Assembly (NCBI RefSeq): GCF_017349295.1
Contig: NZ_JAFMPK010000024.1
Coordinates: forward strand, 1-64,000
DNA from: Myceligenerans salitolerans
Lineage (GTDB): Bacteria; Actinomycetota; Actinomycetes; Actinomycetales; Cellulomonadaceae
Length of the DNA: 64,000 nt
Direction: 5' to 3'
Every line of letters begins with the position of its first letter. Positions within the stretch are counted from its first letter, which is position 1. Positions 27,282 to 35,719 of this stretch are shown here, in pieces. The notes below the pieces were generated by a model. It did not search any database. It saw nothing but the letters and a program-made list of their open reading frames with translations, and was not told where the DNA came from. Made by a program: the position numbers and the translations under genes.

Positions 27282-27440
27282 CTACTGCCCGACCGTGGTG
27301 TCGTTGAACGGCATGTAGTCGCTCAGCCACGGAAAGACGTACTCGAAGCACACCGCGAGCAGGATGATCCCGAGGCCGACGCACAGCAGCGCTCGGGCCC
27401 ACGGCGGGCCGGGGAGGAAGTTCCACAGTGCGGCGTACAT
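27282..27440 (-). CDS. Small single-helix membrane protein downstream of the sortase
   Basis: A 52-residue ORF, MYAALWNFLPGPPWARALLC and onward, ending YMPFNDTTVGQ. One strong membrane helix (about residues 15-33, ALLCVGLGIILLAVCFEYVF) and an aromatic N-terminus are visible. It begins seven bases after the sortase stop and ends 18 bases before the amidotransferase start, so it sits inside the operon. Small proteins of this shape between sortase and trpG/pabA genes are common in actinobacteria. Function is unknown. Confidence 0.7.
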   Translation of the reverse strand: MYAALWNFLPGPPWARALLCVGLGIILLAVCFEYVFPWLSDYMPFNDTTVGQ

Positions 27441-27447
27441 CAGCGCG

Positions 27448-28263
27448 TCATCCTTCTTCCAGCAGTTCCTTCGGGGTGCCTTCGCTGACGGGGGCCCAGT
27501 AGTCGAGCTCGCCGTACACGATGTACCGCTCGGCCGCGGAGAACATGGGGTGGCAGGTGGTCAGCGTGATGTATCGCTCGGTGAGCTCGGGGAGCGGCTC
27601 ACCCGGTTTGATGCCCGGCACGGGAGAGATCACCTCGATGTTCTCGGGCAGGACGATCTCCGACTCGGTGACCTTGTAGACGTACCAGGTGTCCTCGGTA
27701 CGGACCACGAGTGCGTCCTGCTCCTCGAGCTCGTGGACCTTGTTGTACGGCTTGCCGTAGGTGGTGCGGTGCGCCGCAGTGGCGAAGTTGCCGAGTTCGC
27801 CGGGCATTCCGGTGCCTTCGTAGTGCCCGATGCCGATCGTGTCCAGGACGGTCGCCTTGTCGGTACCCTCCGCGATCGGCTTGAGGTAGTCGTCGCCCCA
27901 GCGCGGCACGTAGAGCTGGGCGAACGTCTCGCCGGCGGCAGGCGCGCCGGGAACGGGCGGGGCGTCGCGGTGCTCGGAGGTGACAGCCACCTCGGACCCG
28001 TCGTCCTCCGGCTCCTCCCAGCCCATGTCGGCGACGATCTGGTCCTGTGCCCGGGCGCCTTCCACGTCGGTCCACCAGAGCTGCCACACGACGAACAGAC
28101 CGAGGAGCACGCCGACGGTGACGAGCAGCTCGCCGAAGACCCCGACGACGCCGGCGACCAGTCCACCGCCCCGACGGCCACCGTGATGGGCGTGCCTCCG
28201 GCGAGGTCCGTCGGGCCGGACGGGGGTGGGGAAGAGCGCTGCGGAGGTGGGTGTGCGGTTCAC
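27448..28263 (-). CDS. srtE: Class E sortase
   Basis: A 271-residue membrane transpeptidase that would anchor LAXTG-type proteins to the wall. A basic His/Arg N-terminus is followed by one membrane helix (about 35-62). The sortase barrel follows with the catalytic histidine in ATAAHRTTYG (His165), the nucleophile in TLTTCHP (Cys237) and the conserved arginine in AAERYIVYGEL. YVPRWGDDYLKPI and IGHYEGTGMPGE are class E features. It overlaps the DUF881 gene by four bases. A surface protein with an LAATG signal is encoded at 43.0-43.8 kb and is a plausible substrate. Confidence 0.94.
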   Translation of the reverse strand: MNRTPTSAALFPTPVRPDGPRRRHAHHGGRRGGGLVAGVVGVFGELLVTVGVLLGLFVVWQLWWTDVEGARAQDQIVADMGWEEPEDDGSEVAVTSEHRDAPPVPGAPAAGETFAQLYVPRWGDDYLKPIAEGTDKATVLDTIGIGHYEGTGMPGELGNFATAAHRTTYGKPYNKVHELEEQDALVVRTEDTWYVYKVTESEIVLPENIEVISPVPGIKPGEPLPELTERYITLTTCHPMFSAAERYIVYGELDYWAPVSEGTPKELLEEG

Positions 28264-29039
28264 GCGAAGACGTCCGTTCCTTCCGGGACGCGGGCGTAGC
28301 GGAGCTCGCCGCTCGACTGGGACGCGGGCACCTCGATCTGGTCGTGCGTCTGGACTCCCCAGCCGAGGTGCACCCAGTCGACGTAGGCCCGGTAGTTCTG
28401 CACGCCCTTATCGTCCTCCAGCGCCTGCGCGAGCGCCTCCTGATCCCCGATGGCGGTGACCTCGTAGGGTGGTGAGAACACCTTGCCGTGCAGCAGCAGG
28501 ATGTTTCCGGAGCACCGGAACGCCGACGTCGACGTCACGCGCTCGCCCTGCAGGGTCATCGCCTCGGCGCCGCCCACCCAGAGGGCGTTGATGACGTTCT
28601 GCAGATCCTGCTGGTGCACCACGAGGTCGTTGGGCTGCGGGTTACCCGGGACGGTGTCCAGTGACGAGGCCGGGGCGTCGTCCAGGGTGACGGTGAGGCC
28701 GGGGCCTCGCACCGGTGCCGATCCCGCGGCCACGCCCTCCCGTTCCGCGACCGGCGGCTCCACCTGAGGGACGTTGCCACCTGTCCTGTCGTCCGAGGTC
28801 AGCAAGTTGATCTCTCGGTTCAGCGCCGAGGCCTGCTCGGACAGCTCGCCGACACGTGCGGATTCGGCCTGCACCAGCTCGGCGATGTCCTGCGGTTGAC
28901 GCGAGCCCGACTGAAGTGCGTGGCGCCCACTGGCCACGAAGAGCAGTCCGGCGAGCGCCAGCACACCGCCCACGATCACCCAGGAACGCACGCGCGCGCC
29001 CGTGACCTCCGCACCCCCACCGAATCGGATCACGGGCAA
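28260..29039 (-). CDS. DUF881 family membrane protein
   Basis: A 259-residue protein of unknown function found beside crgA and sortase genes in actinobacteria. One N-terminal membrane helix (about 19-39, WVIVGGVLALAGLLFVAS) precedes a coiled-coil-like segment (about 50-80, LVQAESARVGELSEQASALN) and an extracytoplasmic DUF881 domain with GPGLTVTLDDAP, VVHQQDLQNVINALW and AFRCSGNILLLHG. The single-helix plus coiled-coil layout suggests a division- or wall-associated role, but this is inference. It is the first gene of the leftward group ending with the amidotransferase, and divergent from crgA. Confidence 0.9.
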   Translation of the reverse strand: MPVIRFGGGAEVTGARVRSWVIVGGVLALAGLLFVASGRHALQSGSRQPQDIAELVQAESARVGELSEQASALNREINLLTSDDRTGGNVPQVEPPVAEREGVAAGSAPVRGPGLTVTLDDAPASSLDTVPGNPQPNDLVVHQQDLQNVINALWVGGAEAMTLQGERVTSTSAFRCSGNILLLHGKVFSPPYEVTAIGDQEALAQALEDDKGVQNYRAYVDWVHLGWGVQTHDQIEVPASQSSGELRYARVPEGTDVFA

Positions 29040-29164
29040 CCTCCTGTCAGCGTCACCGTTCGCTCGACTCGACCACTACGCTAGTCCACGAGAATGCCAT
29101 CGTCCGACCCTTACGCGCCGATGCGACCAAGGGCCGGTACCCGTCCGGACAGGAGCCCCCGAGC

Positions 29165-29422
29165 GTGCCCGAGTCGAAGCCCCGAAAGAAGAAGACCACC
29201 CCGCAGGCCGTCGACGCGCCGGTCGCGAAGCCCGAGGCGAGCCCTCGCTGGCTGGCTCCGGTGATGGTGGGCCTCATGGTCCTCGGTCTCGCGTGGATCG
29301 TCACGTTCTACCTGACGAGTTCGGGGCTGGGCCTGCCCGTCCCGCAACTCGGCCAGTGGAACCTCGCGGTCGGGTTCGGCCTGATCATCGTCGGTTTCGG
29401 TCTGACGACGCGCTGGCGCTGA
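29165..29422 (+). CDS. crgA: Cell division protein CrgA
   Basis: An 85-residue divisome membrane protein that in actinobacteria contacts FtsZ, PBPs and CwsA and coordinates septal wall synthesis. A basic N-terminus (MPESKPRKKKTT) is followed by two membrane helices at about 30-49 and 63-80, with GLGLPVPQLGQWN between, typical of CrgA. The GTG at 29165 follows CAGGAGCCCCCGAGC. Immediately after the stop lies a cluster of DnaA-box-like sites. Confidence 0.95.
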   Translation: MPESKPRKKKTTPQAVDAPVAKPEASPRWLAPVMVGLMVLGLAWIVTFYLTSSGLGLPVPQLGQWNLAVGFGLIIVGFGLTTRWR

Positions 29423-29443
29423 CACCTTCGGAGCTGTCGTCGG

Positions 29444-29551
29444 TCTTCCACAGCCCTCGGCAGACTTTCCCACAGCTGTGGGTAAAGCTGTGGAAAAGTC
29501 CCGAGGTCGGCCGCTCGGACGGTGTTCCCGAGGGCAGCCGGCTGTGGACAA
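29444..29551. promoter_or_regulatory. Cluster of DnaA-box-like sequences after crgA
   Basis: Five 9-mers match or nearly match the actinobacterial DnaA box TTGTCCACA/TTATCCACA: TCTTCCACA (29444), TTTCCCACA (29466), TTACCCACA on the minus strand (29477-29485), TTTTCCACA on the minus strand (29489-29497) and a perfect TTGTCCACA on the minus strand (29543-29551). They fill the gap between crgA and the rhomboid gene, about 19 kb from oriC. Confidence 0.6.
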
Positions 29552-29568
29552 GCCGCCGTGGACGATCG

Positions 29569-30387
29569 TCAGACCTGGCCGGGTACGAGGATCGGGCGGA
29601 GGGCGATCTCGTACTTCGCGACGGCGGCCAGGACGACGACCAGGAGCACGGCGGCCGGAGCGACGACGCCGATCACCCGTTGTGACCGTCTTGGCGCGAA
29701 GGCGAACGCGGCGCCGAGTGCCAGGCCGGTGACGAGGCCACCCAGATGTGCCTGCCACGCGATATGGGGCACGACGAAGCCGAGCACACCGTTGATCACC
29801 AGCAGCACCACGATCTGGCCCGCCGACCGTCCCGTCCGGCGCAGGACCGGCAGCATGGCGCCGAACAGGCCGAACACCATGCCAGAGGCGCCGACGGTGC
29901 CCTGCGTCCACGACACCCCGAGCGGACCGGGCAGTCCCGCGAAGAGCAGGAAGCCCACGGAGCCGCCGACGGCTGCCAGCACGCACAGGGCGGCGAACCG
30001 CGCCCGGCCGAGCAGCGGCTCGAGAAACTGGCCCGTGATGTACAGCGCGTACATGTTGAACGCGATGTGCAGCAGCATTCCGGTGGAGTGCAGGAAGGCC
30101 ACGGTCAGGAAACGCCACGGCTCGACCGCACCCGCCATCGGCGAGAACAACCACCGCTCGGTCCAGACGAGGCCGGGTACGAGTTGCAGCAGGAAGCTCA
30201 CCACGCACAGTCCGATGATCGTGAACGTCACGACAGGGCGCTCCGTACGAGCATTGCCGCCGAGTGTCGTCGTGACGCGGGGTGCCTGCTTCGCGGCCTC
30301 TCTCACACAGTCCACGCACTGGATGCCGACCGCGGCCTGTCGCTGGCACTCGGGGCAGGCCGGACGTCCGCAGCGCTGGCACCGCAC
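29569..30387 (-). CDS. Rhomboid-family intramembrane serine protease with N-terminal zinc finger
   Basis: A membrane protease of the GlpG/rhomboid family. From the GTG at 30387 it has 272 residues. Several hydrophobic helices contain GTVGASGMVFGLFG, with the catalytic serine, and WQAHLGGLVTG, with the catalytic histidine. The N-terminus has a B-box-like cysteine cluster (RCQRCGRPACPECQ and IQCVDC). In actinobacterial relatives this cluster begins earlier with CPRHPDR.SYVRC, and here those codons are present in frame upstream of the GTG but without any ATG, GTG or TTG. A start at the ATC codon 30469-30471, eight bases after GGGAGG, is possible. It lies just after the cyclophilin gene. Confidence 0.9.
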   Translation of the reverse strand: MRCQRCGRPACPECQRQAAVGIQCVDCVREAAKQAPRVTTTLGGNARTERPVVTFTIIGLCVVSFLLQLVPGLVWTERWLFSPMAGAVEPWRFLTVAFLHSTGMLLHIAFNMYALYITGQFLEPLLGRARFAALCVLAAVGGSVGFLLFAGLPGPLGVSWTQGTVGASGMVFGLFGAMLPVLRRTGRSAGQIVVLLVINGVLGFVVPHIAWQAHLGGLVTGLALGAAFAFAPRRSQRVIGVVAPAAVLLVVVLAAVAKYEIALRPILVPGQV

Positions 30388-30487
30388 GTAGGAAGGCCGG
30401 TCCGGGTGTCGCGGGCAGACCGGGGGGCCGGCCGGCGCGTCGGGGGCCGGGCGTGCCTCGTCGTCGGCGATGTCTCGGCCCTCCCGG

Positions 30488-31030
30488 TCAGTCTTCGATC
30501 GTGACGGAGTTGATGGTGATGTCCTCCACGGGCCGGTCGCCCGGGCGCGTCGGGGTCTTGCCGATGGCGTCCACGACGGCGCGCGACTCGTCGTCGGCCA
30601 CCTTCCCGAAGATGGTGTGCTTGCCGTTCAGCCAGGGCGTCTCGGCCGTGCTGATGAAGAACTGGGATCCGTTGGTGCCCTCGATCTCGCCGGTCACCGG
30701 GTTTCGACGCTTGCCGGCGTTGGCCATGGCGAGCAGGTACTTCTCGTTGAACTCGAACATCTCGGGGTGGATCTCGTCGTCGAACGTGTAGCCGGGACCG
30801 CCGGTACCGGTACCCAGCGGGCAGCCGCCCTGGATCATGAAGTCGTCGATCACGCGGTGGAAGATCAGGCCGTCGTAGAAGGGGTCCTTCCGCTCCTCGC
30901 CGGTACGAGGATCCGTCCAGGGCTTCTCGCCACGAGCGAGTTCCACGAAGTTGCGGACCGTCTTCGGAGCGTGGTTGCCGAACAGCTCGAGGCGGATGTC
31001 ACCGGCGGAAGTGTGCAGGGTTGCGAACAT
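30488..31030 (-). CDS. ppiA: Peptidyl-prolyl cis-trans isomerase, cyclophilin type
   Basis: A 180-residue cytosolic cyclophilin that accelerates proline isomerisation during folding. The ATG at 31030 gives MFATLHTSAGDIRLELF. Active-site features are YDGLIFHRVIDDFMIQGG, GTGTGGPGYTFDDE, NAGKRRNPVTGEIEGTNGSQFFIS and LNGKHTIFGKV. There is no signal peptide. It lies upstream of the rhomboid gene with a 16-base gap from its stop to the candidate ATC start, so both are probably transcribed together. Confidence 0.96.
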   Translation of the reverse strand: MFATLHTSAGDIRLELFGNHAPKTVRNFVELARGEKPWTDPRTGEERKDPFYDGLIFHRVIDDFMIQGGCPLGTGTGGPGYTFDDEIHPEMFEFNEKYLLAMANAGKRRNPVTGEIEGTNGSQFFISTAETPWLNGKHTIFGKVADDESRAVVDAIGKTPTRPGDRPVEDITINSVTIED

Positions 31031-31148
31031 GTCTCCAATCTTTCCACGTCGTGCGAGTGTCCGGCCTCGCCACGCGCGGCATGCGATGGCAGAGTGGGTG
31101 CTACATACCAGATCGTTGGACGGCAGACATCCCGGGAGGTTCCTTTCC

Positions 31149-32258
31149 ATGGGACGCAAGATCACCGTTGACCACCAGGTCGACACGGAGAAGCTGAAGC
31201 AGCAGGCCGCCGCGGCCGCCGCGCTGCTGAGCGAGCGGGGTGCGAAGGCCGCCCACCAGGCCGGAACACTCGCCGGGCAGGCGAGGGAGCAGGCTGTCCA
31301 CGCCAAGGACTGGGCGCAGCCCCGTGTCGCCGAGCTGCGGCACTGGGCTCAGCCTCGCGCGGAGAAGGCGTGGCGGGACGGCCTGCAGGCCGCCGCGCCG
31401 CGGGTGCGACAGGCCGCGGACAAGGCGGCACCACTCATCGATTCGGCACACCACAAGCTCGTCGACGACCTGCTGCCGCGCGCTGTCGCGGTAGCGAACC
31501 AGGCCGCCGCCCACGCGGCCGAGATGCAACGCCAGGTCGACGCCGCGGCCGCTCCGCCTCTCAAGGGCAGGGCCGCCAAGGCGGCGAAGAAGGCGGCCGC
31601 AGCCGCGGAGAAGGCGTCGGCCAAGGCAGCGTCCGCCGCGGCGAAGCAGGCGGCCAAGGAGTCCAAGTCCGGGTCCGCCGGGAAGCGCTGGGTCTGGGCG
31701 GCGGTCGGAGTCGGTGCGGTCGCCGCCGGTTACGTCTTCTGGAAGCGTGCACAGCCGCAGAGTGACCCGTGGGCGGAACCCTGGGAGCAGACATCTGCTG
31801 CCGACTACTCGGGCGCCACTGGCGCCGCGGACGCCAAGCAGCGGGTGGGTGCCGCCGCTGAGACCGCCGTCGCCAAGGGCCGCGAGGTGGCCGGCGCCGC
31901 CGCGAGGCAGGCGTCAGCGGTGGCCGAGAAGGCCACGTCGGCCGCGCGCTCCGCAGCCGGCAAGGCCGGTTCGGCCGCACGCACAGGAGCTCACAAGGTC
32001 TCGGATGCCGCACCGTGGACGGCCGCCGCCAACGGCACGGCCGACGACAAGACGGCGTCCGGCAGCGCGTCGGAGTCGAAGGACGAGGCAAGTTCGGCTC
32101 TCGCGGCGGAACCGGAGCTCGCGACCGTCGACGCCAACCCGCAGTCCGCCGAGGCGGGGTCGGTGCCCGACAAGGACGCCGACAGCGGGTCCGCCGAGGA
32201 CACCTACGCGTTCGACGAGTTCGAGAGCCAGGAAGGTGCCGCGGGAAAGCACGCCTGA
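31149..32258 (+). CDS. Alanine-rich coiled membrane protein, unknown function (DUF5324-like)
   Basis: 369 residues, very rich in Ala and Lys. The N-terminal 180 residues are long amphipathic helices (LKQQAAAAAALLSERGAKAA; repeated AQPR and AKAASAAAKQAAKE). One membrane helix follows (about 190-208, VWAAVGVGAVAAGYVFW), then a second Ala-rich helical region and an acidic tail. A comparable gene (DUF5324) sits beside the cyclophilin gene in streptomycetes, which supports homology despite low complexity. The ATG at 31149 is preceded by GGGAGGTTCC. It is divergent from ppiA and ends at a very strong hairpin. No biochemical role is known. Confidence 0.8.
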   Translation: MGRKITVDHQVDTEKLKQQAAAAAALLSERGAKAAHQAGTLAGQAREQAVHAKDWAQPRVAELRHWAQPRAEKAWRDGLQAAAPRVRQAADKAAPLIDSAHHKLVDDLLPRAVAVANQAAAHAAEMQRQVDAAAAPPLKGRAAKAAKKAAAAAEKASAKAASAAAKQAAKESKSGSAGKRWVWAAVGVGAVAAGYVFWKRAQPQSDPWAEPWEQTSAADYSGATGAADAKQRVGAAAETAVAKGREVAGAAARQASAVAEKATSAARSAAGKAGSAARTGAHKVSDAAPWTAAANGTADDKTASGSASESKDEASSALAAEPELATVDANPQSAEAGSVPDKDADSGSAEDTYAFDEFESQEGAAGKHA

Positions 32259-32265
32259 CCGTTCG

Positions 32266-32314
32266 GACGACGGGGCCGAGCCGACACCTCGGGTGTCGGC
32301 TCGGCCCCGTCGTC
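32266..32314 (+). terminator. Strong terminator hairpin
   Basis: A 23-bp perfect stem (32266-32288 with 32292-32314) with a 3-base loop begins seven bases after the stop. Likely bidirectional, given the convergent ribokinase gene. Confidence 0.85.
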
Positions 32315-32427
32315 TCGCGGGCCGGCGGCGTCGTGCCCGACGGCACGGGACCGTGCCCTGATCCCCTCGGTCGCGCGTGGGATCGGCCCGCTGGACGGTT
32401 CGCCCGACCGGCTCCGCCGCCTCGACA

Positions 32428-33390
32428 TCACGGGTGCCGGGCCGCTCGGCCGGAGGCCGTCGCGCCGTCGGCAGCCAGAGCCTCCACCTCCTCGGCGGTC
32501 GGGATCGCGTCCTGCGCACCCGGACTCGTGACGGCCAAAGCTGCCGCCGCGTTCGCGAGGCGAGCGGCGGCGTCCAGGGAGCCACCCCGCGAGAGGGCCG
32601 CCGCGAGCACGCCGCAGTAGGCGTCACCGGCACCGGTCGTGTCCACTGCCCGAACCGGATGAGCCGGGATCGTGAGCAGACGCTTTCCCCGCTCCGCGAC
32701 GAGACTTCCCTCGTCGCCGACCGTCACGACGACGGCGGGAACCCGCCCCAGCAGCGCCGCGGCGAGTGCCGACGGGTCGGCCGGGGCTGTTGCCGGGGTC
32801 GTCGGTCCGGGCAGGCCGGCGACGAGGTCGGCCGCCTCGGTCTCGTTGACGACCAGGATGTCGATCTGTGACCACACGTCGGCCGGCAGGCGACGCGACG
32901 GTGCCGCGTTCAGCACCACCAGCGCGCCCGGACGCTTCGCCGCGGCGGCCGATCGAACGGCGTCGACCGGAATCTCGAGCTGGAGCAGGACGACGTCGGC
33001 CGCCGCGAGGCGCGCGGACCGCGCGGCATCGACCCGCACGTGTGAGTTGGCCCCGGGCGCGACGGCGATCGCGTTCCTGCCGTCGGGTGTCACGGTGATG
33101 AGCGCCGTACCGGTCGGAGCGGCGACCCGGTCCACGAGATCCGTCCGGACCGCGGCCCGCTCGAGCGAGGACAGCAGCAACTCGGCGGCCTCGTCGCGCC
33201 CCAGGGCACCGACGAACGTCGTCTCCGCACCGCCTCCCCGAGCCGCGGCCACCGCTTGGTTCGCCCCCTTGCCTCCGGGTGTCCGCCGGACGTCACCGCC
33301 GAGCACGGTCTCGCCACCACGCGGATGATGCGGGACCTCGACGACGACGTCGACGTTGGCCGAGCCCACCACGACGACGCGTCCGCCCAT
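32428..33390 (-). CDS. rbsK: Ribokinase, PfkB family
   Basis: A 320-residue sugar kinase that would phosphorylate D-ribose at O5. It begins VVVVGSANVDVVVEVP. The substrate-binding GGKGANQAVAAARGG is typical of ribokinases. The anion hole and catalytic aspartate are in VDTTGAGDAYCG, and VVVTVGDEGSL and NETEA are further PfkB features. No ribose transporter lies next to it, so substrate within the PfkB family is a strong but not certain call. It is monocistronic between hairpins. Confidence 0.9.
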   Translation of the reverse strand: MGGRVVVVGSANVDVVVEVPHHPRGGETVLGGDVRRTPGGKGANQAVAAARGGGAETTFVGALGRDEAAELLLSSLERAAVRTDLVDRVAAPTGTALITVTPDGRNAIAVAPGANSHVRVDAARSARLAAADVVLLQLEIPVDAVRSAAAAKRPGALVVLNAAPSRRLPADVWSQIDILVVNETEAADLVAGLPGPTTPATAPADPSALAAALLGRVPAVVVTVGDEGSLVAERGKRLLTIPAHPVRAVDTTGAGDAYCGVLAAALSRGGSLDAAARLANAAAALAVTSPGAQDAIPTAEEVEALAADGATASGRAARHP

Positions 33391-33530
33391 GCCGCACCTC
33401 GCATCTCACCCGTGTCCGCCGTGGTCATGCTAGCCGCCGGGTCGCGGGCCAGGTCCGCCCGGTGGCGGGATCAGGGACGACGGCGGCAAGTCACATCTAC
33501 GTGATCCGCTGACGCCGATCGGCATGAAAG

Positions 33531-33564
33531 AGGGACCTGCGGTGACGGTTCGCCGCAGGTCCCT
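33531..33564 (-). terminator. Terminator of tRNA-Ala
   Basis: A 12-bp perfect stem AGGGACCTGCGG/CCGCAGGTCCCT, followed on the minus strand by CTTTC, starts five bases past the tRNA 3' end. Confidence 0.8.
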
Positions 33565-33568
33565 TCTG

Positions 33569-33641
33569 TGGAGCCAAGGGGACTCGAACCCCTAACCCCC
33601 TGCTTGCAAAGCAGGTGCGCTACCAATTGCGCCATGGCCCC
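33569..33641 (-). tRNA. tRNA-Ala (anticodon TGC)
   Basis: A 73-base tRNA. The acceptor stem GGGGCCA pairs with TGGCTCC (one G.U), and the discriminator is A. The anticodon loop TTTGCAA gives TGC. The T arm is AGGGGTTCGAGTCCCCT. Ala and Ile tRNAs near gyrA are the standard actinobacterial arrangement. Confidence 0.97.
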
Positions 33642-33673
33642 GCACGCGACGCCGGATCGACGCCCCGCACATA

Positions 33674-33793
33674 CTACTCGACGGTGTCGGTGACCTCGGA
33701 CCAGAGATCCCGCCCCTCGGCGTCCTCGTTGAGCTTGCGCCACAGGACGTACCCGGCGCCGGCAGCCAGAATCAGGACGAGCAACTTCTTCAC
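33674..33793 (-). CDS. DLW-39 family protein
   Basis: A 39-residue peptide. The GTG at 33793 follows GGAGGAACTC, and the protein begins MKKLLVLILAAGAGYVLWRK and includes EDAEGRDLWSEVTDTVE. The DLW triplet and length define the family. One membrane helix spans residues 3-18. These peptides are conserved between gyrA and tRNA genes across actinobacteria. Function is unknown. Longer upstream starts in the same frame lack a ribosome site. Confidence 0.92.
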   Translation of the reverse strand: MKKLLVLILAAGAGYVLWRKLNEDAEGRDLWSEVTDTVE

Positions 33794-33951
33794 GAGTTCC
33801 TCCGTGGTCAGAACGACGGACCGACGTCTCCGGTCCTCGTGCGTTCCACAATCCCACATTCCGCGCCGCAACGACCAGTCGGAACGCGGTGAAGGGCTCC
33901 CTGGCGTGGCGGACCGGAATCGGGGCGCCCGGCCCGCCACGCTCACGGATC

Positions 33952-35622
33952 TCAGGACGCGCCGAACCGCCAGGACTGCGCGGCGCTACCGCCACAGGAG
34001 CGGATCTCGAGCTTCTGCCCGTCCTGCAACGCTCCGTCGATCACCGCGAGACACTTGCCTGACTGCGGGTTCACCAGGTGCTGCGCCCCGGCGTCGTAGG
34101 TCCACTCCTGCGCGCCGGTGCCGTTGCAGGTCCACAGGTGGACCGCGGTGCCGTCGCCGGTGCCGCCCCCGGCGACGTCGAGGCACTTGCCGAGTGCTGA
34201 GATCGTTCCGCCGGAGCGGGTCCAGGTCTGGGCGGCATTGCCGCTGCAGTGCACGATCTGGATCGGGTTGCCGTCCGACGCGTCCGCCCACGGCACGTCC
34301 ATGCACATGCCGTTGTCGGCGAGCACCGTGCCGGTTCCTTCCGGAAGGGCGGTGTCGGGCGGTGTGTCGTCGTCACCGCCGTCGTTCTCGTCCCCGCCGA
34401 TCGGTGTGGCGGCACCGGCGAACGGGTCCAGTTGCATGAACGCCTCGGTCGGGTTGCCGTCGTGCACCAGCGACTCCTGGTTCTCGACGTCGTCGAACGC
34501 GAAGGCGTAGGCCTTGCCGTCGGCCATCTGCTCGTGGATGTACTTCCCGTAGTAGTTCGTTCGTCCGTCCTCGTAGAACGTGTCCGACGACGGGCCGGGG
34601 TGGACGTCACCGAGAAGGAGGGTCGAGCGGTGGAACCCCGCGCACAGGGTCCGCGCGATGGCGCCGACGTCGTCGTTCGGCGCGAACAGGTCGCCCGCGC
34701 ACCCGAAGATCGACTCCGCCGACGGCTTGTTGAAGCTCGTCACGAAGGCGCCGTTGCCGTCGGTGAACCTCATGGTGTCGCCCGAGACATTCCCGTAGAA
34801 CTTGGTGTCCGGAGCAAAACCGTACGGGACGACCGTCATCGTCCTGCTGCGGTAGCGCTCCCACACGTCGTCGACGTACGAGGTGATCACATCGGGGGAG
34901 ATCTGGCCGGTACCGATCCCATGACCTGGCGACAGCACGCGAAGCACCGACCCGTCCGGGGCCGTCTGCTTCAGACCGTCCCATCCTGGGGTGGAGTCGA
35001 GTGCGGCCACCACGTTGGAGAAGCCGTCCGGCTTGAGCATTCCGGTGTGCAGGATCTCGCCGCTCGACGTCCGCAGGCCGGTCTGGTACGGCGCCGAGAA
35101 GAAGTCGACCTGGGTGCTGTTGATCCACAGCCCGGAGTCGTTCAGCGTGTACTCGGTCCAGCTGAACATGATGTCTCGGTTGGGGTCGTTCGGGTTCTGC
35201 ACCGCGGGCTGCACCAGACGCCCGTCCAGCACGATCTGGAACGTCATCTTGGTGCCGTAGCTGAAGTAGACGCGTCCGGACAGCTTCGGCATCTGGATCG
35301 TCGTGGACTGCCCTCGTGCGGGACCGGGGATCGACGCATCGGGCGCCGGCTCGGGCACGGAGCCCGCGTCCGGCCAGGGGTGGAACGTGCCGGACGCGTC
35401 GGCGTACCCCATGTCGCCGTTGCGCTCGCCGAGGACGTAGAGGAAGACCTGGTCCCCGCGATCCGAGTTGTTGGTGATGGTCAGAGGGATGGTGTCGGGC
35501 ACGGCCGCGACCGCCTCCGCCCGTGCCCCGCTCTCGGGCGCGCCCTGTGCTGCGGTTGCCCAGGGAACGAGCAGGCATGTGACTGCGGCGAGAGTTCCGA
35601 TCAGTTTCCGGGACGATGACAT
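33952..35622 (-). CDS. Secreted GH64 beta-1,3-glucanase with ricin-type lectin domain
   Basis: A 556-residue secreted enzyme. The signal peptide (about 1-28) ends near ATAAQGAPE. The catalytic GH64 region (about 42-400) contains TIPLTITNNSDRGDQVFLYV, GRVYFSYGTKMTFQIV, IMFSWTEYTLNDSGLWINST and the acidic residues expected of laminaripentaose-producing glucanases. An Asp/Gly-rich linker (about 408-430) leads to a ricin B beta-trefoil (about 432-556) with repeated CLDVAG and AQxW motifs (GNAAQTWTR, GAQEWTY, AAQSWRF), for glucan binding. It would digest fungal or yeast wall glucan. GAGGAGG precedes the ATG. It is an accessory gene between conserved tRNA loci, consistent with insertion. Confidence 0.92.
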   Translation of the reverse strand: MSSSRKLIGTLAAVTCLLVPWATAAQGAPESGARAEAVAAVPDTIPLTITNNSDRGDQVFLYVLGERNGDMGYADASGTFHPWPDAGSVPEPAPDASIPGPARGQSTTIQMPKLSGRVYFSYGTKMTFQIVLDGRLVQPAVQNPNDPNRDIMFSWTEYTLNDSGLWINSTQVDFFSAPYQTGLRTSSGEILHTGMLKPDGFSNVVAALDSTPGWDGLKQTAPDGSVLRVLSPGHGIGTGQISPDVITSYVDDVWERYRSRTMTVVPYGFAPDTKFYGNVSGDTMRFTDGNGAFVTSFNKPSAESIFGCAGDLFAPNDDVGAIARTLCAGFHRSTLLLGDVHPGPSSDTFYEDGRTNYYGKYIHEQMADGKAYAFAFDDVENQESLVHDGNPTEAFMQLDPFAGAATPIGGDENDGGDDDTPPDTALPEGTGTVLADNGMCMDVPWADASDGNPIQIVHCSGNAAQTWTRSGGTISALGKCLDVAGGGTGDGTAVHLWTCNGTGAQEWTYDAGAQHLVNPQSGKCLAVIDGALQDGQKLEIRSCGGSAAQSWRFGAS

Positions 35623-35706
35623 CTGAACCTCCTCGGTTCGTCGGCAAGTGGAGCTACGTTGCCCCGCGTGCAGAGACGCCTTTGCCCGGCACGCCGTCCC
35701 ACGATA

Positions 35707-35719
35707 AGTAAGGCTTACT
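35707..35719. promoter_or_regulatory. Palindrome AGTAAGGCTTACT upstream of the glucanase gene
   Basis: A 13-base inverted repeat in the AT-richer stretch 85-97 bases before the GH64 start is a candidate operator. It loosely resembles a DtxR/IdeR half-site pair (TAAGG.TTA) but misses parts of the 19-base consensus. The rest of the 35623-36022 gap contains only the tRNA-Ile terminator. Confidence 0.35.
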
